From: Denitrovibrio sp.
GTDB taxonomy: Bacteria; Chrysiogenota; Deferribacteres; Deferribacterales; Geovibrionaceae
Length of the DNA stretch: 64,000 nt
Reading direction: 5' to 3'
Assembly (NCBI GenBank): GCA_002869145.1
Contig: PKTM01000015.1
Span: forward strand, 124,001-188,000
In this document: positions 40,925 through 50,121 of the stretch, in pieces
How positions within the stretch are numbered: the stretch's first letter is position 1
How the letters are laid out: every line of letters starts with the position of its first letter
Notes under the pieces: generated by a model
The model's database searches: none
The model's input: only the letters and a program-made list of their open reading frames with translations
What the model was told of the DNA's origin: nothing
Made by a program: the position numbers and the translations under genes

Positions 40925-42313
40925 TTATTTGGGTCCTGTCATATCTTCCGGCACAACAAATTCATCAAATTTTTCCTCTGTTAAATAGCCCAGCTTCACT
41001 GCTGTTTCTTTCAGCGTAGCGCCATCTTCAAAGGCGGTCTTAGCTATCGTTGCGGCCTTGTCATAGCCTATGTGCGGATTAAGAGCGGTTACAAGCATCA
41101 GCGACTCTTTCAGATATTTGTCTATCTGCTCACGGTTAGCTTTGATACCAACGGCGCAATGCTCACGGAAAGAGTCCATACTGTCGGTAAGCAGTCTAGC
41201 TGACTGAAGGAAATTATAAATGATCACAGGTTTGAAAACGTTTAGCTCAAAATTGCCCTGACTGGCTGCAAAACCTATCGCTGCATCATTTCCAAAAACC
41301 TGACAAGATACCATTGTAACGGCCTCAGACTGTGTCGGGTTGACCTTCCCCGGCATAATAGAGCTGCCCGGCTCATTAGCGGGTATCTCAAGCTCGCCTA
41401 TACCGCATCTGGGGCCTGATGCAAGCCATCGCACATCGTTTGCTATCTTCATAAGGTTCGCAGCCAATGACTTTAAAGCTCCAGAGGCTCCCACTAATGC
41501 ATCGTGAGACGTTAAAGCCTGAAATTTGTTCGAAGCAGACTTAAAACGCTTACCTGTGAAATTTGATATCTCCTCAGAGACCATTACAGCGAGCTTCGGA
41601 TTAGCATTCAGCCCAGTACCCACAGCTGTTCCACCTATGGCTAGCTCACGAACATTGTCGAGAGATTCCATAATCTGACGCACATTTGTCTCCAGCATAG
41701 CCACATATCCTGAAAACTCCTGACCCAGTGTCAGCGGTGTAGCATCCTGAAGGTGTGTACGTCCGATTTTTACAATATTGGCAAACTCTTCCATCTTTTC
41801 ATAAAGTGTGTCCTTCAAATTTTCCAGAGACGGAATGAGTTCATCTTCTATAACAGTAACAGCGGCTATATGCATAGCAGTTGGAAAAGTGTCGTTTGAG
41901 CTTTGAGACATATTTACGTGGTCGTTGGGGTGCACAGCCTTCTCCTCACGAAAATTCACACCGAGTATCTCTGACGACCTGTTTGCTATAACCTCGTTCA
42001 TGTTCATGTTGGTCTGTGTGCCGCTCCCTGTCTGCCAAACAGAAAGAGGGAACTGGTCTTTAAGCTCGCCGTCTAATATCTCATCACAAGCCTTTACAAC
42101 AGCCTGAGTCTTATCTTCAGACAGTTTCCCAAGCCTGTTATTAACCACAGCCACTGATCTTTTCAGCACTGCAAAAGCATGTATAAGGCTCACCGGCATC
42201 TTCTCCCAGCCTATCTTAAAGTTTTCCAGACTGCGCTGGGTCTGCGCCGCCCAGTACGCATCTTCCGGAACATTTATTTCGCCCATGCTGTCTGACTCAA
42301 TTCTGTATTTCAT
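40925..42313 (-). CDS. fumC: Class II fumarate hydratase
   Basis: 462 residues, the length of FumC. Landmarks: [19 protein letters not shown] at the start, [55 protein letters not shown] and the superfamily signature [16 protein letters not shown]. It reversibly hydrates fumarate to malate without an Fe-S cluster and so resists oxidants. It is divergent from the two-subunit class I fumarase next door, giving the cell two unrelated enzymes for one step. Confidence 0.95.
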   Translation of the reverse strand: MKYRIESDSMGEINVPEDAYWAAQTQRSLENFKIGWEKMPVSLIHAFAVLKRSVAVVNNRLGKLSEDKTQAVVKACDEILDGELKDQFPLSVWQTGSGTQTNMNMNEVIANRSSEILGVNFREEKAVHPNDHVNMSQSSNDTFPTAMHIAAVTVIEDELIPSLENLKDTLYEKMEEFANIVKIGRTHLQDATPLTLGQEFSGYVAMLETNVRQIMESLDNVRELAIGGTAVGTGLNANPKLAVMVSEEISNFTGKRFKSASNKFQALTSHDALVGASGALKSLAANLMKIANDVRWLASGPRCGIGELEIPANEPGSSIMPGKVNPTQSEAVTMVSCQVFGNDAAIGFAASQGNFELNVFKPVIIYNFLQSARLLTDSMDSFREHCAVGIKANREQIDKYLKESLMLVTALNPHIGYDKAATIAKTAFEDGATLKETAVKLGYLTEEKFDEFVVPEDMTGPK

Positions 42314-42636
42314 TTCAAACCTCTTTTAAATTATTCATTGCCACTTTGCTTTTGCGCAGGACAAATCATTTGCGTTATCAGCTATATCAAAATTATACTA
42401 CTTCAGAATCATCCTGCCATACTTATCTAAATTTAAATACAGTTCTGAAAGAAAAATTTAGCTAACACTCAGCAGTATCATGTAAAAAATGTCCACTGTT
42501 TACTTATAAAATTATACTGTGAGCAAAGGTACGAACATTTTAAACCGATGTTCAAGTCTGGACTTGTATTTTTCGGCATATTGTATACAATTAATGCGTT
42601 AAGAATAACTACAATAACCTTGCGAGGTGGATATTA
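42314..42636. other. Divergent promoter region between class II and class I fumarase genes
   Basis: 323 AT-rich bases. The class I side carries an operator-like palindrome at 42574-42590. Nothing else is recognised. Confidence 0.5.
42574..42590. promoter_or_regulatory. Operator-like half palindrome upstream of class I fumarase
   Basis: CGGCATATTGTATACAA keeps the right arm GTATACAA of the sites before icd and acnB, with a degenerate left arm. It lies 46 bp before the start codon, close enough to overlap a promoter. Confidence 0.5.
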
Positions 42637-43503
42637 ATGGAACTCAAAAAGGCAATGCTTGAGCTGATGCGCAGAGCAACCACAGACCTTTCTAAGGACG
42701 TGGAAGACGCGGTCAAACAGGCATACGACAGAGAGGGTGAAGGAACTCCGGCTAAAAACGTTTTTGGCACTATAATCGAAAACATCGGACTTGCCAGAGA
42801 AGCATCCACTCCTATTTGTCAGGACACAGGCTCAGTTATAATCTATGTGGATTTCCCAGTGGGAGATTCTGAAAAGAAATACAGAGAAGCTGCAGAATGG
42901 GCTGCTGCTGAGGCTACAAAGCTTCAGTATCTCCGCCCCAACGCAGTTGACCCTGTAACATGTAAAAACTCCGGTAACAACATAGGAACAAACGCTCCTT
43001 ACCTCCACTTTCACCAGTGGGACAAGGACGAGGTCAGAGTTAGACTTATGCTGAAAGGCGGCGGTTCTGAGAACGTCGGCGCACAGTACAAGCTTCCAGA
43101 CACAGGGCTGAAAGCAGGCCGTGATCTTAAGGGTGTTAAAAAGGTCGTTATTGATGCTGTGCAGAAAGCTCAGGGTCAAGGCTGCGCACCTGGAGTTATC
43201 GGTATAGGAATTGGAGGCGACAGGGTTACATCTTTTGCGCTTTCAAAAGAGCAGTTCTTTCGCAAACTAGGCGAGCAGAGCACAGATCCTGATCTGGCAG
43301 CACTGGAAAAAGAGCTATACGAAGACCTGAACAAACTCGGCATCGGACCTATGGGGTTTGGCGGAAAAACTACGTGCCTTGGTGTATACGCTGGCAAACA
43401 GCACAGACACCCTGCCACTTTCTACGTATCAATCTCTTACACATGCTGGGCATACAGAAGAAAACAAATGATAATCAAAGGGAGTGAGGTGACATATGAT
43501 TAA
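42637..43503 (+). CDS. Class I fumarase, alpha subunit
   Basis: 288 residues, the N-terminal half of class I Fe-S fumarases split into two genes. Cluster cysteines lie in TPICQDTGSVIIYVDFP, PVTCKNSGNNIGTNAPYLHF and QGCAPGVIGIGIGGDR. A 4Fe-4S cluster activates water for fumarate-malate conversion; a close relative is tartrate dehydratase. GAGGTGG precedes the ATG. The 3' end overlaps the beta-subunit gene by 8 bases, so the subunits are translationally coupled. Confidence 0.9.
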   Translation: MELKKAMLELMRRATTDLSKDVEDAVKQAYDREGEGTPAKNVFGTIIENIGLAREASTPICQDTGSVIIYVDFPVGDSEKKYREAAEWAAAEATKLQYLRPNAVDPVTCKNSGNNIGTNAPYLHFHQWDKDEVRVRLMLKGGGSENVGAQYKLPDTGLKAGRDLKGVKKVVIDAVQKAQGQGCAPGVIGIGIGGDRVTSFALSKEQFFRKLGEQSTDPDLAALEKELYEDLNKLGIGPMGFGGKTTCLGVYAGKQHRHPATFYVSISYTCWAYRRKQMIIKGSEVTYD

Positions 43504-44077
43504 GCTCACTACACCTATCAGTGAAGAGACAGCACGTTCACTTAAGGTGGGCGATGAGGTTCTCCTTACAGGCACAATAGTAACTGCTAGAGATGCAGCA
43601 CATAAACTTATGATAGAAGAGAGACCGGATTTTATCCGTGAACACCTGAAAGACGGCGTTATCTATCACTGCGGACCAGTTGTGAAAAAAGATGAAGCCG
43701 GCGAGTATAGCTTTGTTGCCGCAGGCACTACAACATCTTCCCGTGAAGAGCCTTATCAGGCAGCAGTATGTGAGGAATACTCCGTACGTGCGGTTATAGG
43801 TAAAGGCGGCATGGGGCCAAAAACAGCAGAAGGACTTCAAAAAGTTGGTGCTGTTTATCTTCACGCTGTCGGCGGTGCTGGTTCTCTGATCGGTAAAATG
43901 GTTAAAAAAGTGCATACAGTTTACAAACTCGAAGAATTCGGAACACCGGAAGCTTTCTGGGTTTGTGAAGTTGAAGATTTCCCATGTGTTGTAACAATGG
44001 ACAGCCACGGCGGCTCACTTCACAAGGATATCGCAGCAGCTTCCCAAAAAGTTGCAAACGACCTTATGGGATTGTAG
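43496..44077 (+). CDS. Class I fumarase, beta subunit
   Basis: 193 residues: ISEETARSLKVGDEVLLTGTI, HCGPVVKK, GKGGMGPKTAEGLQKVGAVY, VEDFPCVVTMDSHGG. This is the C-terminal half of class I fumarases. Its ATG lies inside the end of the alpha gene with GGAGTGAGG as ribosome-binding site. The operon ends at the terminator at 44181. Confidence 0.9.
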   Translation: MIKLTTPISEETARSLKVGDEVLLTGTIVTARDAAHKLMIEERPDFIREHLKDGVIYHCGPVVKKDEAGEYSFVAAGTTTSSREEPYQAAVCEEYSVRAVIGKGGMGPKTAEGLQKVGAVYLHAVGGAGSLIGKMVKKVHTVYKLEEFGTPEAFWVCEVEDFPCVVTMDSHGGSLHKDIAAASQKVANDLMGL

Positions 44078-44180
44078 TCGGTCGGCACCTACAGGCACAT
44101 CACAAAACCTTGAGTGTAGACCAACTCCCACTTTTCGAGCGCTCATTACATTCGCTTGAAGAGTAAAGTATGAAATAATA

Positions 44181-44216
44181 AAGGGGACATGTACTTTTAC
44201 GTGTCCCCTTTTTTGT
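44181..44216 (+). terminator. Terminator of the class I fumarase operon
   Basis: AAGGGGACA / TGTCCCCTT with further pairing GTA / TAC in the loop, then a T run. Confidence 0.88.
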
Positions 44217-44227
44217 GTGTTTACACA

Positions 44228-44262
44228 AAAAAAAGGGAGCATCTTTCGATACTCCCTTTTAT
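44228..44262 (-). terminator. Terminator of the DUF2155-like lipoprotein gene
   Basis: AAAAGGGAG / CTCCCTTTT stem with a 12-base loop; leftward it is followed by T residues. It lies 25 bp past the stop codon of the leftward gene. Confidence 0.82.
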
Positions 44263-44284
44263 ATGTTTAATAATTAAGTTCTAA

Positions 44285-44842
44285 TTATTTTGTTACAGAT
44301 TTTACCAATGTCATGCTGTAAGCAGGGTCTGAAAAGTTGCCGTGCTCATCAGGATGGTTCTTAAAAAGCCATCCGTCAAAGAAGACTTCGCCGAACTTGA
44401 AGACCTTAATCTTCGCTACCGGATTGTTCTCTTCAGCTGAACGTGTTGTTATAGTACCATCAGCATCAATAACGAAATCTGGAAAATAGTGTTCTACAAG
44501 CACTTCAAATGGTGTTCCTGTAACTTCTGATTTTTGACCTATAAGCACATCAGTCTGAACAGAACTGTTTTCAGGAATATTTTTCACCTCAAGTATAAGG
44601 CTCTTGTACTTTTCAGCTATCTCTTTAGGCACTGAGTACTTTCTCTCTTTTTTAACAGGTGCAACGTCCGCAGGCTTACCGTCTGCTCCAAGAGGTATAG
44701 TCCCATCAGCATGGGGGTTAGCAGCAGTTGTTTCTTTTGTTTGTGAATGTGCAACAGACTCAGCTTTTTCCTCATCTACAACACCTTGTGAGCAAGCCGC
44801 AAGGAATGCAGCAAGCATTAGTGATACAATTATTTTTTTCAT
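44285..44842 (-). CDS. Small lipoprotein, DUF2155-like
   Basis: 185 residues. Signal with lipobox LAAC (Cys17), a disordered Ala/Thr/Glu linker (to about residue 65), then a compact domain with SVQTDVLIGQKSEVTGTPFE, VEHYFPDFVIDADGTITTRS and KVFKFGEVFFDGWLFKNHPD. The FDGWLF-x5 segment with a following D-P-A-Y resembles DUF2155, a periplasmic domain of unknown function. The match is by eye and uncertain. Single gene, closed by its own terminator. Confidence 0.6.
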   Translation of the reverse strand: MKKIIVSLMLAAFLAACSQGVVDEEKAESVAHSQTKETTAANPHADGTIPLGADGKPADVAPVKKERKYSVPKEIAEKYKSLILEVKNIPENSSVQTDVLIGQKSEVTGTPFEVLVEHYFPDFVIDADGTITTRSAEENNPVAKIKVFKFGEVFFDGWLFKNHPDEHGNFSDPAYSMTLVKSVTK

Positions 44843-44871
44843 ATTCTCCTCAAAACCACAGTTTAATTAAA

Positions 44872-44962
44872 CGGAGTGGGAGGGATTCGAACCCTCGATA
44901 CGGTATAAGCCGTATACTCGCTTAGCAGGCGAGCGCCTTCAGCCTAGCTCGGCCACCACTCC
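44872..44962 (-). tRNA. tRNA-Ser (GCU anticodon)
   Basis: 91-base class II tRNA on the minus strand. Acceptor GGAGTGG / CCACTCC with G73, D arm GCCGAGC, anticodon stem CTCGC / GCGAG around CTGCTAA (anticodon GCT), a long variable arm (TACGGCTTATACCGTA) and T arm GGGTTCGAATCCC. The CCA end is not encoded. Confidence 0.93.
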
Positions 44963-44981
44963 CATCCAAAAACAAAAAAAA

Positions 44982-45070
44982 CGGAGGAGGTAGGATTCGA
45001 ACCCACGGAACGCTCGCACGCTCAACGGTTTTCAAGACCGCCTCCTTAAGCCAGACTCGGACACTCCTCC
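44982..45070 (-). tRNA. tRNA-Ser (UGA anticodon)
   Basis: 89-base class II tRNA on the minus strand. Acceptor GGAGGAG / CTCCTCC with G73, anticodon stem GCGGT / ACCGT around CTTGAAA (anticodon TGA), a long variable arm and T arm GGGTTCGAATCC. It lies 19 bp upstream of the first tRNA-Ser, so the two are likely processed from one transcript. Confidence 0.93.
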
Positions 45071-45130
45071 GTAACAAAGCAGGGAATATTTATATGATAT
45101 TATGAAACTTTTTTCAAGAGCAAAATAACA

Positions 45131-45475
45131 TTATTGTTTCTTTTTCTCTCTCTGTTCTTTTAGGATACGCCATGCGCCCTCTTCTATGGTCAGAACGGTC
45201 TTAGAAAAAAAAGTTATAATCTCTCCGTTTTCAGATATATGCTCTATATATTTGACTTCTGCAAGTTTTTTCTTAATAGTTTCTGTGACAATTTTTACCC
45301 CGGCATGTTCACTGTTCTTGGTCAACAAACGGAAATGCTCCACAAACTCTTTCTCTCGAAATATCTTCCTAAGATCACTTTTAACAGAATAAAGAGAGAA
45401 AACGCCTTTGCCATCTGATGCACGGTAACACTCTGTACGAAATTTAATTATCTCAGAAGGACTCAGGCTATTCAT
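45131..45475 (-). CDS. Small hypothetical protein upstream of the tRNA-Ser pair
   Basis: 114 residues, charged and mixed alpha/beta: SPSEIIKFRTECYRASDGKG, IFREKEFVEHFRLLTKNSEH, a strand pair (VKYIEHISENGEIITFFSKT) and a basic tail (LKEQREKKKQ). I do not recognise the family with confidence. There is a strand-rich second half and no membrane helix or signal, so it is cytoplasmic. It lies 46 bp after the hflX stop on the same strand and may be the last gene of the hypC-hypD-hflX transcript. Confidence 0.55.
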   Translation of the reverse strand: MNSLSPSEIIKFRTECYRASDGKGVFSLYSVKSDLRKIFREKEFVEHFRLLTKNSEHAGVKIVTETIKKKLAEVKYIEHISENGEIITFFSKTVLTIEEGAWRILKEQREKKKQ

Positions 45476-45521
45476 CTACTCTCCTTATTATTTGGCAAAA
45501 TTTGCACTCCTAAAACTCTAT

Positions 45522-47351
45522 TTAATCAACATTTCTGGAACCGAAATAATCTTCGATACCCATTGTGTCAGATAGTGCTCCCTGCACGAAAAGCGTCATA
45601 CGTATCATCTCTAAAAGCTCACGAAAAGTCTTTCTGTCTATTGCACTAACCAGACATACTTGATTATATCTTTCTGTTAACTCGACTATTTCATGTGCAC
45701 GGTCATACAGATCGGGCTCTGCACCCTCTGGCATCACACCTGTTTTTATATAGTCCAGTTCATAGTCCGCCAAAAGATCGGTTTTGTTTATCACCAGTAT
45801 AGTTTCTCTGTCGGAGAGCTCCAGCTCCTGCAGCACAGTCTCCACAGAATGAACTCTCGAGTCAAACCCCTCCGCAGCCACATCTACCACATGAAGCAGC
45901 ATATCAGCATCCTGAAGCTCTTCCAGTGTGCTCTTAAAAGCACCTTTCAGGTTTTCGGGAAGGTCACGAATGAACCCTACAGTATCTGTTATAATAACAT
46001 CCTTCTCCTGCGGAAACCTTATGCGCTTTGAGCTGGTATCCAGTGTCGCAAACATCAGATTATCAGCGTAAACACCGCTCTGGGTGAGGCTGTTCAGCAG
46101 TGTTGATTTCCCTGCGTTTGTATATCCGATAATAGAGACTATGGGCAGCTCATTCCGGTTTCGCTTCTGCCTCATGGTTTGCCTGTTTCTCTCTATCTTT
46201 TTCAGTTTGCCGGAAAGCATGGCTATCCGGTCGTTAATCCTGCGCCTGTCAATCTCCAGCTTTGTGTTTCCGGGGCCTCTCCCGCCTATTCCTCCGGTCA
46301 GTCTCGAAAGCGAGTCATCCCGTTGATAGAGTCTGGGCAATAGATACTTCAGCTGGGCTAGCTCAACACGAATTTTACCATCATTGGTCTTTGCCCTTTT
46401 TGCAAATATATCAAGAATAAGCTGAGGTCTGTCTATAATTTTGAGGTCTGTAAAATCTGCAATAGCCTTCGCCTGTGCCGGTGAAAGCGGGTTATCAAAA
46501 ACGAGAAACTCCACGCCGTTCTGCATGGACTTTATAACAACCTCTTTCAGCTTGCCGGGACCTACTACATATTTAGCATGCATCTTGTCTTTGATCTGAA
46601 GCACTGTCTCTGATACGTGCATATTGGCACTTCTGGCAAGCTCTGCCAGCTCTGTCATATTCTCGTTCCCCTGCGCTCTTGACTTATAACACCCAAGCAG
46701 AAGTGCATGGTTTCCCACATCCACCTGATGAAGACGTTTGGTTTTTGAGGATATTTCACCTTCAAGCTCTGTTATAAAATCCAGATAATTTACAGTCTGT
46801 CTGTGAGGGTCGCGGTCTATCAGAAAATCATAGTACTGATCGCTCTCGGGCGGCAGCAGATGAGCTGTTTTCATCCCGTCCGGTATGCCTTTGTCATTAA
46901 AGTAAAGTGCTGTAACACTATCCAAACGCAGAAGCGCAAGGTCAGTAAGGTCATCATCAGTAATGTCTTCGCCTGACAGGTGAGTGTGAACAAGCCTTAG
47001 TCCTCTAAGACTGCCCGGAACCAGGGGGAATCTGTCCAGCCTTGGGATAAACACCTCTGAGGTGTCCCCTACTATCACATAATAGACGTTACCCTTTCTA
47101 TCAACCAGAACACCTATCTGCCTGTTAAGCTCGTTAGAAAGCTCACAAATAGTTCTGGCAAGCTCAGGCTGAACAACATCTGCCACACCTGCCTTTCTGG
47201 TGTAAAGCTTTTCTAATCTTTGTATTTGCTGCGGCTTTAAGCCGTCTTTATTTCCGTAAAGTATTTTCGTGTCCTTTGATTGTATTGTTTTAATGCATTC
47301 TGCATTTTTAAGCATATTTATGTGCAGTACATTTATTATATTAGTATCCAT
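45522..47351 (-). CDS. hflX: Ribosome-associated GTPase HflX, long N-terminal form
   Basis: 609 residues from ATG 47351, longer than E. coli HflX because of an additional N-terminal domain (VLVDRKGNVYYVIVGDTSEV, LRGLRLVHTHLSGEDIT), as in delta-proteobacterial types. The HflX core follows: KYVVGPGKLKEVV, LSRLTGGIGGRGPGNTKLE, then the G domain with Walker A GYTNAGKSTLLN, FATLDTSSKRIRF, DTVGFIRDLP and VINKTDL. HflX splits stalled ribosomes. The open frame extends upstream into hypD, but the first good ATGs are 47351 and 47315. It follows hypD by 47 bp. Confidence 0.9.
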   Translation of the reverse strand: MDTNIINVLHINMLKNAECIKTIQSKDTKILYGNKDGLKPQQIQRLEKLYTRKAGVADVVQPELARTICELSNELNRQIGVLVDRKGNVYYVIVGDTSEVFIPRLDRFPLVPGSLRGLRLVHTHLSGEDITDDDLTDLALLRLDSVTALYFNDKGIPDGMKTAHLLPPESDQYYDFLIDRDPHRQTVNYLDFITELEGEISSKTKRLHQVDVGNHALLLGCYKSRAQGNENMTELAELARSANMHVSETVLQIKDKMHAKYVVGPGKLKEVVIKSMQNGVEFLVFDNPLSPAQAKAIADFTDLKIIDRPQLILDIFAKRAKTNDGKIRVELAQLKYLLPRLYQRDDSLSRLTGGIGGRGPGNTKLEIDRRRINDRIAMLSGKLKKIERNRQTMRQKRNRNELPIVSIIGYTNAGKSTLLNSLTQSGVYADNLMFATLDTSSKRIRFPQEKDVIITDTVGFIRDLPENLKGAFKSTLEELQDADMLLHVVDVAAEGFDSRVHSVETVLQELELSDRETILVINKTDLLADYELDYIKTGVMPEGAEPDLYDRAHEIVELTERYNQVCLVSAIDRKTFRELLEMIRMTLFVQGALSDTMGIEDYFGSRNVD

Positions 47352-47398
47352 ACACAAGCAATTGAAATCAGCACGCAGAAGTGCGCAGTGTATGGGTG

Positions 47399-48475
47399 CT
47401 AAGAGTATTTGTACAAAGCTGCACAAGCTCCTTCGGAACTAACCATGCAAGGGCCTACAGGGGATTCTGGTGTGCAGGCAGTGCCGAACAAAGAACAGCT
47501 TGAGGGTTTAATATAGCCTTTCAGAACTTCTCCGCAACTGCACCCTTCTATCTCGTCATCACCCTGAAGTGAAACGTCGAATTTCTTAAAAGCATCATAT
47601 TCCGCGTATTCATCTCTGAAGGCTAGCCCGCTGTCTTCTATATAGCCAATGCCGCGCCACCAACAGCCTTTTTTATAATACACTTCATCAATAACACTGC
47701 GAGCCTTAGCATTTCCCTCGTCGGCAACTACCCGGGAATAGCTGTTCACAGCCTTAAATTCGCCGTTGTTTGTCTGACGAACCATCTCCAGTATCGATGT
47801 TAGTATGTCAACAGGCTCAAACCCTGTGACCACTGCTGACATCCCTGCACTGACCACCGGTTCATAAAGCGAAAGTCCTGTAACAGCCGTAACATGTCCA
47901 GGGCATATAAATCCGTTTATTTTTAGGTTTTCATCGCTGAGCAAAAGCCCAAGAACCTCAGGCATTGTTTTGCTGTAAGGGGTTATTGATATATTTTTAA
48001 TGCCAGCTTTTTTTGCTGTCAAAGCCAAACTGGCAACGGCGGGGGCTGTCGTTTCAAAACCTATACCGACAAAGACAACTTCTTTATCAGTTTCGGCTGC
48101 AATTTTTATTGTATCAAGCGGCGAAAAAACTATACGCACATCAGCACCTTCGGACTTCATCTTCTGAAGGCTGACCCCTTTTGAGCCGGGAACACGCATC
48201 ATGTCGCCGAAAGTAACTATTACCGCACCTTTTTCAGCTATCTCAAAAAGAGCGTCTATCTCGCACTGAGGGGTAACACACACAGGGCAACCGGGTCCGG
48301 ACACAAGCTCGATGTTTTCAGGCAAAAGAGATTTTATACCGAAACGGGCAATAGCCATTGTGTGGCTTCCGCACACCTCCATAAACCTGTAGGAACCTGT
48401 AGCCTCTTTTAGTATCTGCCTGACAAGTTTGCTGCACAGCTCAGCATTGCGAAAACCTTCAATCATCGAGGCCAT
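47399..48475 (-). CDS. hypD: Hydrogenase maturation protein HypD
   Basis: 358 residues. Conserved HypD stretches: FMEVCGSHTMAIARFGIKSL, LVSGPGCPVCVTPQ, FVGIGFETTAPAV, GFICPGHVTAVTG, and the C-terminal 4Fe-4S cysteines in CSCGEVLKGYIKPSSC and LFGTACTPESPVGPCM. With HypC it builds the Fe(CN)2CO unit of NiFe hydrogenases. It overlaps hypC by 17 bp. The hydrogenase genes lie 7 kb away; hypA, B, E and F are not in the window. Confidence 0.94.
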   Translation of the reverse strand: MASMIEGFRNAELCSKLVRQILKEATGSYRFMEVCGSHTMAIARFGIKSLLPENIELVSGPGCPVCVTPQCEIDALFEIAEKGAVIVTFGDMMRVPGSKGVSLQKMKSEGADVRIVFSPLDTIKIAAETDKEVVFVGIGFETTAPAVASLALTAKKAGIKNISITPYSKTMPEVLGLLLSDENLKINGFICPGHVTAVTGLSLYEPVVSAGMSAVVTGFEPVDILTSILEMVRQTNNGEFKAVNSYSRVVADEGNAKARSVIDEVYYKKGCWWRGIGYIEDSGLAFRDEYAEYDAFKKFDVSLQGDDEIEGCSCGEVLKGYIKPSSCSLFGTACTPESPVGPCMVSSEGACAALYKYS

Positions 48476-48686
48476 CGGCGAATTCCTGTAGTACCTGCAA
48501 TGTTTTCTGTGCCTCTTCGGGATCCATCTTTGCTATGGCCATGCCGGCATGTACCATAACCCAGTCTCCCAACACAACTTCATCAGGGAGTATCATTATA
48601 GACACTTCCCTCTTTGTGCCCGCTATGTCAACTGTTGCCATTATATCTTCAAGCTCAACTATTTGACCGGGAAAACCTAAACACAT
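48459..48686 (-). CDS. hypC: Hydrogenase maturation chaperone HypC
   Basis: 75 residues starting MCLGFPGQIVELED with the essential Cys2. DWVMVHAGMAIAKMD completes the family pattern. HypC holds the iron ligand precursor with HypD and delivers it to the large subunit. It lies just downstream of the rhomboid gene on the same strand (15 bp) and overlaps hypD. Confidence 0.92.
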   Translation of the reverse strand: MCLGFPGQIVELEDIMATVDIAGTKREVSIMILPDEVVLGDWVMVHAGMAIAKMDPEEAQKTLQVLQEFADGLDD

Positions 48687-48701
48687 AAATCACCTATATA
48701 T

Positions 48702-49391
48702 CTAATTGTACCTGTATGGTTCTTTTGTTTCTATATAATCATTTTTTCTGACGAAGTAAACAGCATACATAAGCCCAACGATAAAACCGCCTATGTGAGC
48801 CCACCATGCAACATTTCCGCCTACCCCGCCAGTTCCGTTCAAAAACTGAAAACCGAACCATAAAAGCAAGAAGATAACTGCAGGGATATCAACTATTGTT
48901 ATAAATATTATTATTATTACTAGTGTCTTAACCTTTGCTCTGGGGTAAAATATAAGATATGCGCCCATAACGCCGGCGACAGCTCCGCTTGCACCTACCA
49001 TAGGTATTACGGAGTCCGGAAACATAACTATCTGCGTAAGAGCAGCGGCAAAACCAAACATTATATAAATAAAGAGATATTTTAAATGTCCAAGCTTACC
49101 CTCCATATTTTTACCGAATATGAAAAGGAAATACATGTTTCCTAAAATATGCAAAAAACCCCCATGGATGAACATGGAGGACAGTATGGGCAAATATCTG
49201 TCCGTGAGGGTAAGTGCTGGGTTATCTACAAAAATTTTCTTAGCTACCAGTCCATACTGATATATAAAAAGATTCTCTTCATAATTGCTCATCTGAACCA
49301 TTTTCATAAACACAGCAATATTTATAAATATTAGCAACCAGTTTACAAAAGGGAATTTAGTTAATGGTATCGAGGTCTTTAGAGGGAAAAT
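48702..49391 (-). CDS. Rhomboid-family intramembrane serine protease, probable ATT start
   Basis: Serine catalytic motif GASGAVAGVMGAYL and the helix-6 histidine WWAHIGGFIVGL are present, as is the HGGFLHILGNMYFLFIFG helix-2 segment; about six membrane helices. The usual N-terminus (IFPLKTSIPLTKFPFVNWLL, compare the typical MIPLRDTIPS...WLLI) is encoded upstream of the TTG at 49337, but the frame has no ATG, GTG or TTG there. The codon at its head is ATT (49389-49391) and AAGGAG lies eight bases before it. I therefore choose ATT as the start (about 229 residues). With TTG 49337 it would be 211 residues and lose this cytoplasmic segment. The yedF stop is only four codons upstream in the same frame. 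Confidence 0.8.
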   Translation of the reverse strand: MFPLKTSIPLTKFPFVNWLLIFINIAVFMKMVQMSNYEENLFIYQYGLVAKKIFVDNPALTLTDRYLPILSSMFIHGGFLHILGNMYFLFIFGKNMEGKLGHLKYLFIYIMFGFAAALTQIVMFPDSVIPMVGASGAVAGVMGAYLIFYPRAKVKTLVIIIIFITIVDIPAVIFLLLWFGFQFLNGTGGVGGNVAWWAHIGGFIVGLMYAVYFVRKNDYIETKEPYRYN

Positions 49392-49403
49392 AGTCCTTTC
49401 TCC

Positions 49404-49982
49404 TTATAATCTGATAACTTTGTCTGAGTTAAAGAGTTTATTGCCTACCGTGTGGGCATCGGTAACAGTACCTACTTTTAGCTCGTCAACAAGCTTATAA
49501 AACTCTAGGCATATTCCGCATGAAAGGATTTCCATACCTGAATCATCAAGCTCGCGCAGCAGAGGCACAGTCTCTTCATTTATTGTCGTCAGCCTAACAG
49601 CATTATTTACAAATATAACTGATTTTGGAGGATTTTCGAGGTTTTTCAAGTTTCCAATAAAACCCTTCATAAGCATTTTACCCAACTCAGGCTCTTCAGA
49701 GCCCACACACTCACCGCTTATAAGCACCACTGTCTCTTTATCAGATTTATAATCTGCATCAACAGCACAATCATAACCGACAGTTACATCAATCTGGTAA
49801 ACACCGTCTTTCTCTGTAACATTTGCAGTGTGTCCGTTTGACTCACAAAAGTTCTTCACATTCACACTGGAGCCTTTGTTGTCCACCAGAATGGTCAGTA
49901 TCCCTTCATCCATTTTTGAAAGTGATTCCTTTGCCATAAGAACCGGTTGAGGACAAGCAAGCCCCCTTGCATCTATTTCCAT
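49404..49982 (-). CDS. yedF: Sulfurtransferase-like selenium metabolism protein YedF (TusA-DsrE fusion)
   Basis: 192 residues. N-terminal TusA domain with MEIDARGLACPQPVLMAKES and its CPxP active site (about residues 10-13), then a DsrE-like domain (VVLISGECVGSEEPELGKML, KSVIFVNNAVRLTT, EILSCGICLEFYKLVDELKV with a Cys pair). YedF proteins occur with selenium-using bacteria; their exact role is not settled. GGAG precedes the ATG. Its stop TAA forms part of the ribosome-binding site of the rhomboid gene. Whether this organism uses selenocysteine cannot be judged from the window. Confidence 0.88.
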   Translation of the reverse strand: MEIDARGLACPQPVLMAKESLSKMDEGILTILVDNKGSSVNVKNFCESNGHTANVTEKDGVYQIDVTVGYDCAVDADYKSDKETVVLISGECVGSEEPELGKMLMKGFIGNLKNLENPPKSVIFVNNAVRLTTINEETVPLLRELDDSGMEILSCGICLEFYKLVDELKVGTVTDAHTVGNKLFNSDKVIRL

Positions 49983-50073
49983 GTTAAAATCTCCATATCA
50001 ATAATAAAGTTATATATTACTCTGCTGGACAATTGTTTCAAGGGTTAGTTCTAAGCTGGATAGTTTTACGAAA

Positions 50074-50102
50074 AAAAAGGCGGTACAGTGTACCGCCTTT
50101 AT
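50074..50102 (-). terminator. Terminator of the 11-heme cytochrome gene
   Basis: AAAGGCGGTACA / TGTACCGCCTTT, nearly perfect; leftward it is followed by a run of eight T. Confidence 0.9.
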
Positions 50103-50121
50103 GAGTTTAGTTAATGTCTGT

